Source of the DNA: Roseovarius indicus | GTDB lineage: Bacteria; Pseudomonadota; Alphaproteobacteria; Rhodobacterales; Rhodobacteraceae | Direction of reading: 5' to 3' | DNA length: 64,000 bases | NCBI RefSeq assembly: GCF_008728195.1 | Contig: NZ_CP031598.1 | Span: forward strand, 5,381,173-5,445,172 | Part shown: piece after piece, positions 53,321 to 63,240 of the stretch | How positions within the stretch are numbered: position 1 is the stretch's first letter | How the letters are laid out: each line of letters starts with the position of its first letter | Position numbers and translations under genes: made by a program | Notes under the pieces: model-generated | Told to the model about the DNA's origin: nothing | Seen by the model: only the letters and a program-made list of their open reading frames with translations | The model's database searches: none

Positions 53321-54004
53321 GTGGAAATCCCGTCGCAACCTAGGACACCGGGCGCACAGGGTGGTTTTGCCGCCGCCAGTCCGCCGCGTTCCGGCAACGC
53401 CATGATCAGCTCGGATTTCGAGACATTCCTGAAGATGCTCACCGCCCAGATGGAGAACCAGGACCCGCTGAACCCGGTGGATTCGACCGAATTCGCCACC
53501 CAACTCGCCACGTTCTCCAGTGTCGAGCAGCAGGTGCGCACGAATGAACTGCTTACGGCGCTTGGGGCACAGATGGGCGCTTTGAGCGTGTCTCAGCTGG
53601 CCGGGTGGGTCGGCATGACCGCACGGGCCGACATGCCGGTGCATTTCGATGGCCGGCCGGTGACAATCACGGCGCGGCCCGACGACTTGGCCGACGAGGC
53701 CCGCCTGGTGGTGCGTGATCGAAATGGCGCGGAACTGCAGCGATTTCCCATAGACCCGGTTAGGCAGGAATTGGCGTGGGCCGGGGAGACGGCGGCAGGG
53801 GCGTCCTTGCCGGCCGGAACCTATGCGCTGTCGGTCGACTCCTACGCCGATGGAGAGTTGATCGCGTCGACGCCGGTCTTCGTGCACGCGCGAATCGTGG
53901 AAGCCCGCAACGAAAATGGCCGGCCGATCCTGGTCATGGACAGCGGTCAGGAAGTGGAAACCGGCGATATCGTGGGCCTTCAACAGGCATTTGACGGGAC
54001 ATGA
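53321..54004 (+). CDS. flgD: FlgD, flagellar hook-assembly scaffold
   Basis: 227 residues from GTG 53321 with AAAGGA. ISSDFETFLKMLTAQMENQD-PLNPVDSTEFATQLATFSSVEQQ is the FlgD N-terminal signature (hook cap export), then a Tudor/Fn3-like beta domain to the C-terminus. Normal length. Its usual partner flgE is not nearby. Confidence 0.93.
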   Translation: MEIPSQPRTPGAQGGFAAASPPRSGNAMISSDFETFLKMLTAQMENQDPLNPVDSTEFATQLATFSSVEQQVRTNELLTALGAQMGALSVSQLAGWVGMTARADMPVHFDGRPVTITARPDDLADEARLVVRDRNGAELQRFPIDPVRQELAWAGETAAGASLPAGTYALSVDSYADGELIASTPVFVHARIVEARNENGRPILVMDSGQEVETGDIVGLQQAFDGT

Positions 54005-54180
54005 CGCGCAAAAATGCACCAATATTGCCGTGAAGCAGGGATTTTGGCGTGGCATTTGTGCATGACCCCGCCGATACGCTCAGATTGGTCTTTATCGGCA
54101 GCTGGACTTGTATTATCTAGGTCCTGAACGTAAGTTTCACCAACGAGGTCGAAAGCCTCGACAGAAGTTTGGAGATGGCT

Positions 54181-54426
54181 ATGACGAAATTCATGACCCT
54201 GATCGCAGGTGCAGCACTCGCTGGCGCGACCGCGATGCCCGCCTTTGCAAATGATCCGTTCGTTTCGACGCAAGACGGTGAAGACAACACGATCAACAGC
54301 GAAGCCGCAATCGCCGGTGGCGCCGCAGCTGCTGCTACGGCAGTTATCGTTCTGAACGATGACAGCTCGTCGTCCTCGAGCTCGAGCTCGAACGCTGGCG
54401 CCGTGTTCAGCCTGGGCGCGAACTAA
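54181..54426 (+). CDS. Small secreted Ser-rich protein (YjbE/GfcA-like)
   Basis: 81 residues from ATG 54181 (GGAG at six bases; earlier ATG/TTG in frame have poor sites). Signal peptide TKFMTLIAGAALAGATAMPAFA, an Ala-rich helix with AIAGGAAAAATAVIVL, then nine Ser in a row. Size, signal and low-complexity tail match YjbE/GfcA, the first protein of the yjbEFGH/gfc exopolysaccharide operon; here it is convergent with yjbF-yjbH rather than upstream of them. Confidence 0.7.
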   Translation: MTKFMTLIAGAALAGATAMPAFANDPFVSTQDGEDNTINSEAAIAGGAAAAATAVIVLNDDSSSSSSSSSNAGAVFSLGAN

Positions 54427-54459
54427 GCCCCGCTCACGCACAGCGCGATCACAGTATTT

Positions 54460-54497
54460 AGAAAGCGGGCCTAAATTCAGGTCCGCTTTCTTCGTTT
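54460..54497. terminator. Terminator between the small secreted gene and yjbF
   Basis: AGAAAGCGGGCCT (54460-54472), loop AAATTC, AGGTCCGCTTTCT (54479-54491; one G-T pair), then TCGTTTGTT. Serves the plus-strand gene and, by symmetry, perhaps the convergent yjb genes. Confidence 0.8.
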
Positions 54498-54529
54498 GTT
54501 CAATTGGTGAGGGTTTCCGATAGCGTCTG

Positions 54530-55219
54530 CTATCTCAGAAGCTGGAACGTGGCGAATCCCAGGGTCGGCCCGACCCACTGGCGTGATTGCAGGATTCGGC
54601 CGCTGTTGCTGACCAGAAACAGATCGACGAACTGCCGGTCCTGGGCAACGCAGCTTGAGAACATTTGCAGGGCGGGCTCGCTTACCTGCCCATATTCCAC
54701 GAACTTGTCGTAGCCGCGTGTCACGACGCAGCTGGTCTTGGCTTCGACCACCTGGTGGTTGCCGTCGAGGTATCTTTGCGCATAGAGCGCGGTGCCTTCC
54801 TCGCGCCGACGCACCAGGGCGAGAACGCCATCGACATCGGCCGACATGAGATCGGGCGGGACAGAGCGGGTTGCAGTAATGATGCCGTTTTTCGTCGTGA
54901 CTGTGCGCCGGTCATTCGTTCCCCAGGCCGCCCAGGTGCTGTAGGCGCCGTTCGTTTCAATGATCCGCAACACTGCCTGAGCTTTCACCGACGGAAGCTG
55001 GATCGCCGCAAGCGCTTCGTCGGGGCCAGTGCTGGCCAGAGCCTTGCGGGCGGTACGCGACAGCTTTGCCGGGTCGATCTTGAGCTTGGGCGGGTTGAAG
55101 GCATCCTTCACCAGTTTCCCGGCAGAAATTACCGTCAGGTCCGATTTGCTGCTGGTACAGGCCGAAAGCCCCATCGTTGCCACGAGGGCGAGGCCGATCA
55201 TGAGCCGGGAAATGGTCAT
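54530..55219 (-). CDS. yjbF: YjbF/GfcB-family outer-membrane lipoprotein
   Basis: 229 residues with a lipoprotein signal MTISRLMIGLALVATMGLSACTSS (lipobox LSAC), then AYSTWAAWGTNDRRTVTTKNGIITATRSVPPDLM-type sequence (in part), typical of the YjbF/GfcB family, involved in polysaccharide secretion. Starts at the ATGA overlap with yjbH. Confidence 0.86.
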   Translation of the reverse strand: MTISRLMIGLALVATMGLSACTSSKSDLTVISAGKLVKDAFNPPKLKIDPAKLSRTARKALASTGPDEALAAIQLPSVKAQAVLRIIETNGAYSTWAAWGTNDRRTVTTKNGIITATRSVPPDLMSADVDGVLALVRRREEGTALYAQRYLDGNHQVVEAKTSCVVTRGYDKFVEYGQVSEPALQMFSSCVAQDRQFVDLFLVSNSGRILQSRQWVGPTLGFATFQLLR

Positions 55220-57354
55220 CTCCAGAATTTCCCCCAGCTTTCGGCCACGCTTGGCCGGTGCGCATCGTTGACGACGCCGTAGAGACGGCCATCGACGCCC
55301 AGCCGCTGGCCACCGTCACGCTGAAGCGGGCGGATCGTGTCGCTGAAGGTTTGACGTGTCGGTTGACCGATAAGCCAGGTCACCGGGATCGAGAAGAAGA
55401 TGCCCTTGTCGAAGGAGCCCTCGCCGAAGGTTGCCGCCGATACGTTGGTCTTGGTTGCGAAGGCGCCAAAGCGCCAACCGTTCGAGAAGCTGCGGGCGAC
55501 TTCCAGCGTCGCACCCCAGTCGCCGGCGAGGTAGCGGCCGGCATGGACAGTGGCGTCGAAGCCGTTCTGGAAATCGTAATAGGCCGAGACGTGGCCATTC
55601 CAGCGGGGGATGACGCCGCCTGGTGTCTGACGTGTCCGCAGGCCGAAGAGCTGGTCATAATCCCGCGGGTGCACGAAATTGACCTCGGCGCCCAAGGCAA
55701 GGCGGCTGTCGACCGGCTTCCAGAGAACCTCGCCCGAGACGCCGGCATACATCATTTCCAGGTAGCCTGCAGTGATCCGGCTATACACGTTGGGCCCGTG
55801 GCGGGAGTACTTCGCGATTGTCAGCTGGTCGATGGTCGGCCCGACCTTCGGATTGTAGAGGGCCGAATTCGACCGGACATGCGGCATGATCGAGTTGCTG
55901 CGGCGGGTGACCTTGTCGAGGTTGCCCAGAATCTTGACCGAGGTCGATCCGCTCACGATCCAGCCTTTGCCGAGATGCCAGTCGGCCCGAGCGCGCAGCC
56001 GCAGGTCGGCCCGGAACGGCTTGTCCGGGTCGAACGTGTAGGTCCGCATGAACGGCGCGATCTTCCACTCGAGCTTGGGGTACAAACCGGGAAGCGGGCC
56101 CGGCACGTCGCCGAATTGAAGGCTGTCGGTGATGACGGCCGCCGACAGGGCTTCGCGGGCAGGCGCGTTCTCCAGCCGCTCGAGGTCGCTGCGGCGGAAC
56201 GTCGTGGTGCTAAGCGGCATGCCGTTGCGGGTGACCGTGATGTGGAACATCTCGACCGAGGCAGGCATCGTGCGGCTGAGCACCCGGAACGTGCGGCCAA
56301 GCGCCTGGGCGTCGGCGACATAGATGTCGTTTTCGATCAGCGCGTGAGCGGTGCGTTCGGTGATATCAAGGCCGACAAGATCGATCTGTTCCTGCGCGAG
56401 GAGGGTCGTGAAGTCGTTGTATGTTCTCTCCTGCACCGCCTTGTCGACTGTCCAGCCTAGGTCGTTGATGGAGGCGGGGTCGCGTACGGCGACGGGAAGC
56501 GGCGCCTTTTCGGCGCTGGGTGTGGCCGGCTTCCTGACGTTCAGCGACAGCGACACGCTTGCGCCGATCTCCGAGCCGGCGAGCGTGTAGAGACGCATGT
56601 TCACACCCTCGGCCGGACGATAGGAGACGCCGAAGTTCCACGGGGATTTGTGGTTGAAGCTGATGCCGGCCGCAGGGTTGCGCGTTTGCTGTTCTTCGAA
56701 CTCGTAAGCGTCCGAGGAGTATTCGGCCGACACGCTGATCTTGTCGGTGATGTCGTAGGACAGGCCGCCGAAAAAGGCCATCCGGCCGCTGAAATAGTCG
56801 GAGAAGCGGAAGTTGCCGCCCGTGCCGACGCCGGCGAAACTGAAGGGAGCACGATTGCGCCAGCTGGCGAAGCTGTTGTAGCTGCCAAGCCGGCCCCAGC
56901 CGATACCGCCGGTCACACGGAGGCGGTTGTTGATCTGCTTGGTGGCGACAATGTACTCGCTCGACAGAACCCCGGTGCCGAGAAAATCCTGAAGGCCGAC
57001 AGCAATGGCCGGCAGGTAGTCGGTTTCCTCAAGCAGGCGGATACGCACGTCGAAGCTGCGGTCATAGTAGATCTTGAACGCCGGCGAGAGACCATCGACC
57101 CCCGAATACCGGAAGCTGCCCGTCAGCCAGGGCAGGATCTGGAAGGTCGCGGTGTTCTTGGTATAGCCGGGAAAGTGCGACACCGTGATCGAGAATTCGG
57201 CATCCGGCGCCATCTCGGCGGTCGGCATGTCGATCAGGCCGCTGGGCACACCGTAGTTGTTGGTTTGCGTCGTTGTCAGGCTGTCCGACAGTGCGGCGCC
57301 GGGCACAAGAAAAGCCGCAAACATGGTCGCAGAAATAAGGTGTTTCCGGATCAC
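55216..57354 (-). CDS. yjbH: YjbH/GfcD-family outer-membrane beta-barrel protein
   Basis: 712 residues from GTG 57354 with GGGGAAG upstream; the frame is open to 57423 but that part has no signal. Signal peptide SATMFAAFLVPGAALS near 10-25. NNYGVPSGLIDMPTAEMAPDAEFS and aromatic beta-strand patterns through the rest, ending in YGVVNDAHRPSVAESWGKFWR (in part). Twin barrel proteins of this family support export of exopolysaccharide. Operon with yjbF. Confidence 0.86.
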   Translation of the reverse strand: MIRKHLISATMFAAFLVPGAALSDSLTTTQTNNYGVPSGLIDMPTAEMAPDAEFSITVSHFPGYTKNTATFQILPWLTGSFRYSGVDGLSPAFKIYYDRSFDVRIRLLEETDYLPAIAVGLQDFLGTGVLSSEYIVATKQINNRLRVTGGIGWGRLGSYNSFASWRNRAPFSFAGVGTGGNFRFSDYFSGRMAFFGGLSYDITDKISVSAEYSSDAYEFEEQQTRNPAAGISFNHKSPWNFGVSYRPAEGVNMRLYTLAGSEIGASVSLSLNVRKPATPSAEKAPLPVAVRDPASINDLGWTVDKAVQERTYNDFTTLLAQEQIDLVGLDITERTAHALIENDIYVADAQALGRTFRVLSRTMPASVEMFHITVTRNGMPLSTTTFRRSDLERLENAPAREALSAAVITDSLQFGDVPGPLPGLYPKLEWKIAPFMRTYTFDPDKPFRADLRLRARADWHLGKGWIVSGSTSVKILGNLDKVTRRSNSIMPHVRSNSALYNPKVGPTIDQLTIAKYSRHGPNVYSRITAGYLEMMYAGVSGEVLWKPVDSRLALGAEVNFVHPRDYDQLFGLRTRQTPGGVIPRWNGHVSAYYDFQNGFDATVHAGRYLAGDWGATLEVARSFSNGWRFGAFATKTNVSAATFGEGSFDKGIFFSIPVTWLIGQPTRQTFSDTIRPLQRDGGQRLGVDGRLYGVVNDAHRPSVAESWGKFWR

Positions 57355-57487
57355 GCGCAGCTTCCCCAACAAGATATCGTGTTCGCTCTGAGCCACTCTA
57401 ACGAAACGTGCTGCCGGCAACAACGAAACAATGGCGGTTTTTCTGCCTGTGGCGAAAGGTTGCGAGCAAATGCGGCGACGGTGTCAC

Positions 57488-59020
57488 TCAAAGCAGTTCC
57501 ACGGCAAGGAGAACGGCAATCGCACCTGCTGCGAAACCGGTTGCGGCCCATGCGAGGTAGAGCAGACGCGAGGGGCGTTCCGGCGGTTTTGCCGTCTGCG
57601 ATTGGCGGACAAGCGCGGCTTCGACGATTTGTGGCAGACGCGGGCCGTATCGGCCGAGCACGGCCACCGTGCGTGACAGATCCCGCAACGCTGCGCGGGG
57701 GCCGACATTCTTGCGGATGTAATCCTCGACCACGGGCCGGGCGACCTGCCAGATGTTGATCTGTGGGTTGAGCGAGCGTGCGACGCCCTCGACCACGACC
57801 ATCGTGCGCTGCAGCAGAATCAGCTCTGTCCTGGTTTCCATGCCGAAACGTTCGGTCACCTCGAAGAGATAGCTGAGCAAACCACCCATCGAGATCTTGC
57901 TGGCGTCCATCCCGAAGATCGGCTCGCCCACCGCGCGCAGGGCGCGGGCGAACTCGGTGACGTCGCGGTCGGCCGGCACGTAACCTGCTTCGAAGTGCAC
58001 CTCGGCAACGCGCTGATAGTCGCGGCGGATGAAACCGTAGAGGATCTCGGCATAGACCTTGCGGGTATACTCGTCGATGTGGCCCATGATACCGAAATCA
58101 TAGGCGATGATATCGCCGTTCGGGGCGACCTTGAGGTTGCCCTGGTGCATGTCGCCGTGAAAATAGCCGTCGCGCAGGGCGTGGTTCAGGAACAGCTGCA
58201 GCACCCGCTCGCCCAGAACGACACGGTCATGACCCGCCGCATCGAGCGCGGCGTTGTCGCCGAGAGGCACGCCCATGGCCCAGCCCATCGTCATCACCCG
58301 GCGGCTCGACAGGTCCCACTTGATGTCGGGCAGTTCGAAGCCGGGGTCACCGGCGGTGTTGGCCTTGAATTCCGACGCGGAGGAGGATTCGAGCCGGAGG
58401 TCCAGCTCGCCAAGCACCACACCCTCGAAATGGGCGATCACCTCTGTGGGGCGAAGGCGGCGAGAGGCCGGAGAAAGAAACTCGATCATGTGGGCGGCGA
58501 AATAGAAGGCGTCGATATCCTTGCGGAAGGCCTTTTCGATCTTCGGGCGGAGGACCTTTACGGCGACTTCTTCCCCGGTGTTGTTGAGCCGTGCCTTGTG
58601 GACCTGCGCGATCGATGCGGCGGCGACCGGTTCGCTGAACTCCATGAAGATTTCATCGACCGGGCGGCCCAGCTCCCGTTCGACGCTCTGCTTGGCGACG
58701 GACACCGGAAAGGGCGGCAGCTTGTCCTGGAGAATGCGCAACTCGTTGGCGAGGTCTTCGCCAACGATATCGGGCCGGGTGGAGAATACCTGCCCGAACT
58801 TGATATATGCGGGGCCCAGCGCCGTCAGGGCGCGCAGGGCGGGCGGCATCGAGGGGTCACCCCGGTAGCCGAGCCATTGAAAGGGCCAGGCGAGAAAGCG
58901 CATCGTGGCCCGCACCAGCGGCGGCGCATCCATCGCATCCATGATCAGGCCCATGGCGCCGGCGCGCTCCAGCGTGGCGCCCGTCCGGATCAGGCGCAGA
59001 AGGTTATGCGGCCCCCGCAT
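57488..59020 (-). CDS. ubiB: UbiB, ubiquinone biosynthesis ABC1-family protein
   Basis: 510 residues. ABC1/ADCK atypical kinase-like fold: LGPAYIKFGQVFSTRPDIVG (KxGQ motif), AAASIAQVHKA (Ala-rich loop), VAVKVLRP, ELDLRLESSSASEF, GYFHGDMHQGNLKV, and AYDFGIMGHI. Two C-terminal membrane helices (YLAWAATGFAAGAIAVLLAV). Needed for hydroxylation stages of ubiquinone synthesis. Downstream of ubiE with three bases between. Confidence 0.95.
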   Translation of the reverse strand: MRGPHNLLRLIRTGATLERAGAMGLIMDAMDAPPLVRATMRFLAWPFQWLGYRGDPSMPPALRALTALGPAYIKFGQVFSTRPDIVGEDLANELRILQDKLPPFPVSVAKQSVERELGRPVDEIFMEFSEPVAAASIAQVHKARLNNTGEEVAVKVLRPKIEKAFRKDIDAFYFAAHMIEFLSPASRRLRPTEVIAHFEGVVLGELDLRLESSSASEFKANTAGDPGFELPDIKWDLSSRRVMTMGWAMGVPLGDNAALDAAGHDRVVLGERVLQLFLNHALRDGYFHGDMHQGNLKVAPNGDIIAYDFGIMGHIDEYTRKVYAEILYGFIRRDYQRVAEVHFEAGYVPADRDVTEFARALRAVGEPIFGMDASKISMGGLLSYLFEVTERFGMETRTELILLQRTMVVVEGVARSLNPQINIWQVARPVVEDYIRKNVGPRAALRDLSRTVAVLGRYGPRLPQIVEAALVRQSQTAKPPERPSRLLYLAWAATGFAAGAIAVLLAVELL

Positions 59021-59023
59021 CGG

Positions 59024-59767
59024 CTAGATCTTCCAGCCCGAATGCAGACAGGCAACGCCCATCGTCAGGTTGCGGTACTTGGCGTTCTCGAACCCGGCGT
59101 TGCGGACCATTTGCAGGAAAGTCTCCTGATCCGGGAAGCGACGGATCGATTCGACGAGATACTGATAGCTGTCGCGATCATTGGCGATGGCCTGCCCCAT
59201 GCGCGGGATGATGTTGAAGGAATAGAGATCATAGACCTTTTGCATCAGGTCATTGGGGATCTGGCTGAACTCCAGCACCATCAGCCGCCCGCCGGGCTTG
59301 AGCACGCGGAAGGCCTCGTTCAGGGCGTCCTGCGGGCGGGTGACGTTTCTTATGCCGAAGCTGATCGTGTATACGTCGAACGTGTTTTCGGCGAAGGGCA
59401 GCGCCATCGCGTCGCCCACCACCCAGTCAAGGCTGTCGCCAAGACTTTCCGCCTCGGCCCGTTTGCGGCCCTCCACCAGCATCGGTTCGGTCAGGTCCAG
59501 CACGGTGGCATGGCCGTGGCCTGCACGCTTGAGGAAACGGAAGGAGATGTCGCCGGTACCCCCCGCCACGTCGAGCAGGCGTTGGCCGGGCCGCGGCGCC
59601 AGCCAGTCCATCATCGCGTCTTTCCAGACCCTGTGGATGCCAAAGCTCATCGCGTCGTTCATCACGTCGTATTTCGACGCGACCGAGCCGAAGACGCCCC
59701 GCACGCGGCCGGCCTTCTCGTCCTCGGGGATGTCCTGAAACCCGAAATGGGTGGTTTTCTCGGTCAT
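59024..59767 (-). CDS. ubiE: UbiE, C-methyltransferase of ubiquinone/menaquinone synthesis
   Basis: 247 residues from ATG 59767. [20 protein letters not shown] start, [23 protein letters not shown]-binding [40 protein letters not shown], and [14 protein letters not shown] end: full family pattern. Divergent from mutM (97-base gap). Confidence 0.97.
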   Translation of the reverse strand: MTEKTTHFGFQDIPEDEKAGRVRGVFGSVASKYDVMNDAMSFGIHRVWKDAMMDWLAPRPGQRLLDVAGGTGDISFRFLKRAGHGHATVLDLTEPMLVEGRKRAEAESLGDSLDWVVGDAMALPFAENTFDVYTISFGIRNVTRPQDALNEAFRVLKPGGRLMVLEFSQIPNDLMQKVYDLYSFNIIPRMGQAIANDRDSYQYLVESIRRFPDQETFLQMVRNAGFENAKYRNLTMGVACLHSGWKI

Positions 59768-59864
59768 CTTGGTTTTCCGGCCCTTGCCGTTTGAGGTCAC
59801 CGACCTTCTTATAGGGCGCCCGGGGTCGGTTACAATGCGCCCTGTTGGTGTGGAAGGGGGAATA

Positions 59865-60716
59865 ATGCCCGAATTGCCAGAGGTTGAGACCGTTCGCCGC
59901 GGCCTTTTGCCCGCGATGGAAGGGGCGGTGATCGCTCGGGCCGATGTGAACAGGCCCGATCTGCGCTGGCCGTTTCCAGAGCGGATGGCCGAGCGGCTGT
60001 CGGGGCAGCGGGTTCTGAACCTGCGCAGGCGGTCGAAATACATCCTGGCTGACCTGTCGTCGGACGAGACCTTGCTGATTCACTTGGGCATGTCGGGGCG
60101 CATCCTGATTTCGGGCGATCCGTTGGGGCAGTTCGTGCATGACCATCCGGCGCCGGAGAAGCATGACCACGTGGTGTTTCACATGGAGAACGGCGCGCGG
60201 ATCACCTTCAACGACCCGCGCCGGTTCGGCGCGATGGACCTGATCGCCACGCCGATTGCCGACCAGCATCCGCTATTGCAGAAACTGGGGCCTGAGCCCT
60301 TGGGCAACGCCTTTCACGAGGCGCACCTCGTGGCGGCGCTGAAGGGGCGGAACACGCCGATCAAGTCGGCGCTTCTGGACCAGCGAATCGTGGCCGGTTT
60401 GGGCAATATCTATGTCTGCGAGGCACTTTACCGGGCCCGGATCTCCCCCAAACGCCGGGCCGGGGCGATATCTGCGGCGCGGATTGCAGGGCTGGTGCCG
60501 ATCATTCGCGACGTGCTGACGGATGCCATCGCCGCCGGCGGCTCCTCCCTTCGCGATTACCGGCGGGCGGATGGTGAACTCGGTTATTTTCAACACAGTT
60601 TCGACGTTTACGACCGCGAAGGGCAGGCCTGCCGAACGCCGGGTTGCGAAGGGCAAGTGCGCCGTATCGTACAATCCGGTAGGTCGTCCTTCTATTGCGC
60701 CCGCTGTCAAAGATAG
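59865..60716 (+). CDS. mutM: Formamidopyrimidine-DNA glycosylase (Fpg)
   Basis: Removes 8-oxoguanine and ring-opened purines. 283 residues. Mature Pro2 nucleophile in [48 protein letters not shown] with helix-two-turn-helix, and a C-terminal zinc finger [13 protein letters not shown] with FYCARCQ. ATG 59865 after GGAAGGGGGAATA; upstream open frame (59751) is shadow. Confidence 0.97.
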   Translation: MPELPEVETVRRGLLPAMEGAVIARADVNRPDLRWPFPERMAERLSGQRVLNLRRRSKYILADLSSDETLLIHLGMSGRILISGDPLGQFVHDHPAPEKHDHVVFHMENGARITFNDPRRFGAMDLIATPIADQHPLLQKLGPEPLGNAFHEAHLVAALKGRNTPIKSALLDQRIVAGLGNIYVCEALYRARISPKRRAGAISAARIAGLVPIIRDVLTDAIAAGGSSLRDYRRADGELGYFQHSFDVYDREGQACRTPGCEGQVRRIVQSGRSSFYCARCQR

Positions 60717-60780
60717 GTTGAACCGACGCGCCAAATTGATAAGGAATCGTCTTTGACCGAAACAAGCGAAAGCAGATTTC

Positions 60781-61557
60781 ATGGCCTATGAGACGATCAT
60801 CGTCGAAGTAGAAGACCACGTCGCCCTAGTCACCCTCAATCGCCCGGATGCCCTCAATGCCTTGAACGACCAGCTTCTGAAGGAGCTGTCGACGGCGCTG
60901 CGGGAATGCCAGAAGAACGACAAGGTGCGCTGTATCGTTCTCACCGGGTCGGACAAGGCCTTCGCGGCCGGGGCCGACATCAAGATGATGAGCGAGAAAT
61001 CCTTCGTCGACGTGTTCTCCGAAGACCTCTTCGGCCCGGAACCGGACATGATCCAGAGCGTTCGCAAGCCGATCATCGCGGCCGTCGGTGGCTATGCGCT
61101 GGGCGGCGGATGCGAGCTTGCGATGATGTGCGATTTCATCATCGCGGCAGACACCGCCAAGTTCGGCCAGCCCGAAATCAACCTCGGCGTCATGGCGGGC
61201 CTTGGCGGGTCTCAGCGGCTGACGCGGTTCATCGGCAAGTCGAAGGCGATGGACATGAACCTGACTGGCCGCTTCATGGATGCCGAAGAGGCTGAGCGCT
61301 CGGGGCTGGTGTCGCGTGTCGTGCCGGCCAAGAAGCTGAAGGACGAGGCGCTAGCGGCGGCGACCAAGATCGCCGAGAAATCGCAGATCGCGGTGATGGC
61401 GGTGAAGGAGTCGGTGAACCGCTCCTACGAGGTGCCGCTGCGCGAAGGGCTTCTGTTCGAGCGCCGGGTCTTCCATTCGCTGTTCGCGACCGAGGACCAG
61501 AAGGAAGGCATGTCGGCCTTCATGGAAAAGCGCGAGGCGCAGTTCCGCGACAAATGA
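60781..61557 (+). CDS. Enoyl-CoA hydratase/isomerase (crotonase) family protein
   Basis: 258 residues. [19 protein letters not shown], oxyanion residues in [11 protein letters not shown] and [15 protein letters not shown], catalytic Glu pair in ELAMM and [21 protein letters not shown]. Hydrates trans-2-enoyl-CoA in beta-oxidation or related pathways; the chain-length preference cannot be told. Between mutM and an SHMT-like gene, with a shared terminator. Confidence 0.93.
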   Translation: MAYETIIVEVEDHVALVTLNRPDALNALNDQLLKELSTALRECQKNDKVRCIVLTGSDKAFAAGADIKMMSEKSFVDVFSEDLFGPEPDMIQSVRKPIIAAVGGYALGGGCELAMMCDFIIAADTAKFGQPEINLGVMAGLGGSQRLTRFIGKSKAMDMNLTGRFMDAEEAERSGLVSRVVPAKKLKDEALAAATKIAEKSQIAVMAVKESVNRSYEVPLREGLLFERRVFHSLFATEDQKEGMSAFMEKREAQFRDK

Positions 61558-61566
61558 TGTTACGGA

Positions 61567-61592
61567 GCCGGGGGCCGAGGCCCCCGGTTTCG
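61567..61592. terminator. Bidirectional terminator between enoyl-CoA hydratase and SHMT-like gene
   Basis: CCGGGGGCC (61569-61577), GA, GGCCCCCGG (61580-61588) then TTTCG. Very stable stem at the convergent gene ends. The U-tract is short. Confidence 0.6.
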
Positions 61593-62906
61593 TCAGACGA
61601 TATAGTGCAGGTGATCAAAGCGCTCGCGCAGGGCGCGCGTTCGGGGCGCGACGGCCTCGGGTTCGCCTGTCAGGCCTTCGAAGATCAGCGCAGCCAACTC
61701 GGCTGCATGTTCCGGCCCAACACCCCATCGCACCAGTTCCGGCGTACCGATCCGCAGCCCGTTCATGTCACCATCCACCTCGGGCAGCGGCAGGCCGATG
61801 CCGCAGGCGAGAAAGCCGGCGCGCCGCAGAGTCTTTGACGCGGCCTGCCCGCCGCCGAACTCGGCTGCCTCGATGGCGAACTGGTGCGAGCGGGTGAACC
61901 CGCGCCCCTTTGCGAAAACCGTCAGGCCCGCCGTATCGAGCGCCTCGGCGAGGGCGCGGGCGGTTTCGATCATCGCCGTTGCATAGGCCGCGCCATGTTC
62001 CCGCCAGTCGAGCATGGTGACCGCAAGGGCCGCCGACTTGGCCGCGTCGAAATTTGCCGTCATGCCGGGGAAGGCGATGGCGTCAAGCCGTTCGGCCAAA
62101 TCGGCCTCGTTGGTGACGATCAGCCCGCCGGCGGGGCCGCCGAGGCTTTTGTATGTGCTCATGGTCATCAGGTGCGCGCCCTCGGCAAGCGGGTTCTTCC
62201 ATGCCTTGCCGGCGATGATCCCGCATTGGTGGGCCGCGTCGAACATCAGTTTGGCGCCTACGTCATCGGCAATGGCACGCACTTCCGCGACCGGGTGTTC
62301 GAACAGGTTCAGGCTGCCGCCAACGGTGATGAGCCTCGGCCGTTCCTGCCGCGCCAGATCGTGCAGGGCGGCCACATCGAGCGTGTAGCCGTCGGCATCG
62401 ACAGGGGCGGGAACGGTCTTCAGACCAAAGAGCCCGGCGCATCCGGCCCCGTGGTGCGTGACATGCCCGCCGATGGTTGCGGGAGGGGCGATGATGGTGT
62501 CGCCCGGTTCGCAGGTGGCCATGAACGCATAAAGGTTGGCGAGCGCTCCGGAGGGCACGCGGATCTCGGCGAAATGCGCATCGAAGATCTCGGCGCACAG
62601 CTCGGCGGCGATGACTTCGATCTCCTCTATGGCTTCCAGGCCCATCTCGTACTTGTCGCCGGGATAGCCCAACGACGGGCGCGACCCGATGCCGGAAGAC
62701 AGCAGCGCCTCTGCCCGCGGGTTCATCACGTTGGTCGCGGGGTTGAGGTTGAAGCATTCACGTTCGTGGATATCGCGGTTCTTTCCGGCGAGGCTTTCCA
62801 AGCGGTCGAGCAGCGCCGCGGCGCCCTCCTTGGCGACCTGTGCCGCGATGTCCTGAAAGCGTGCTTCGCATGTCTCGGGAACCCATGCCCGTCTGGCCAG
62901 ATTCAT
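61593..62906 (-). CDS. Serine-hydroxymethyltransferase-family PLP enzyme, paralogue of GlyA
   Basis: 437 residues. PLP fold type I with HVTHHGAG (aromatic stacking), FDAAHQCGIIA (Asp-Ala-His), and PLP Lys253 in MTMSTYKSLGGPAGGLIV, where the GlyA motif would be TTTTHKTLRGPRGG. Tyr at the substrate site is in GYPGDKYE. Not the standard GlyA: substrate may be another beta-hydroxy amino acid or alpha-methylserine, unknown. Divergent from rpsT across 334 bases. Confidence 0.75.
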   Translation of the reverse strand: MNLARRAWVPETCEARFQDIAAQVAKEGAAALLDRLESLAGKNRDIHERECFNLNPATNVMNPRAEALLSSGIGSRPSLGYPGDKYEMGLEAIEEIEVIAAELCAEIFDAHFAEIRVPSGALANLYAFMATCEPGDTIIAPPATIGGHVTHHGAGCAGLFGLKTVPAPVDADGYTLDVAALHDLARQERPRLITVGGSLNLFEHPVAEVRAIADDVGAKLMFDAAHQCGIIAGKAWKNPLAEGAHLMTMSTYKSLGGPAGGLIVTNEADLAERLDAIAFPGMTANFDAAKSAALAVTMLDWREHGAAYATAMIETARALAEALDTAGLTVFAKGRGFTRSHQFAIEAAEFGGGQAASKTLRRAGFLACGIGLPLPEVDGDMNGLRIGTPELVRWGVGPEHAAELAALIFEGLTGEPEAVAPRTRALRERFDHLHYIV

Positions 62907-63240
62907 GCCATCTCTCCTTTGGTTTCCGGCGGATCATGGCGGCGCCCCGGGCAGGCGGCAAGTGTGTTCCGGTGAGTCGCGCGTTTGTGTCCATTGCGTA
63001 ACAGGTTCATGAAATTCAACCTGCGCGGGTCGGGATCAACAGCGCGATCCGAGGCATCGGGAATCGGCCCGGGCGGTCGGAACTTAGCGGTTTGCAATCT
63101 GGCCAATCTGCGGTATACGCCCGCGTCATACATGCGCGTGCGGCCCGCTCTGGCCAGAATCATCCCGGTTATGACCTGCCGGTTCGGGTTTGCCCACGTG
63201 CTATCGAAACACTGAAAACCCGAATAAAGGTCTGAAAAAC
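62907..63240. other. Intergenic region between the SHMT-like gene and rpsT
   Basis: No gene seen; the open frame at 62985-63215 has no ribosome site or recognisable product. Holds a probable rpsT promoter (63092-63119) and the upstream region of the divergent SHMT-like gene, whose start has GGAGAG. Confidence 0.6.
63092..63119 (+). promoter_or_regulatory. Promoter of rpsT
   Basis: TTGCAA (63092-63097), 16 bases, TATACG (63114-63119), followed by a GC-rich discriminator CGCCCGCG, as in stringently controlled ribosomal promoters. Leader about 115 bases. Confidence 0.5.

Noticed and set aside
62985..63215. 76-codon open frame before rpsT
   Set aside because: Covers the rpsT promoter and leader, has no ribosome site and no similarity to known proteins.
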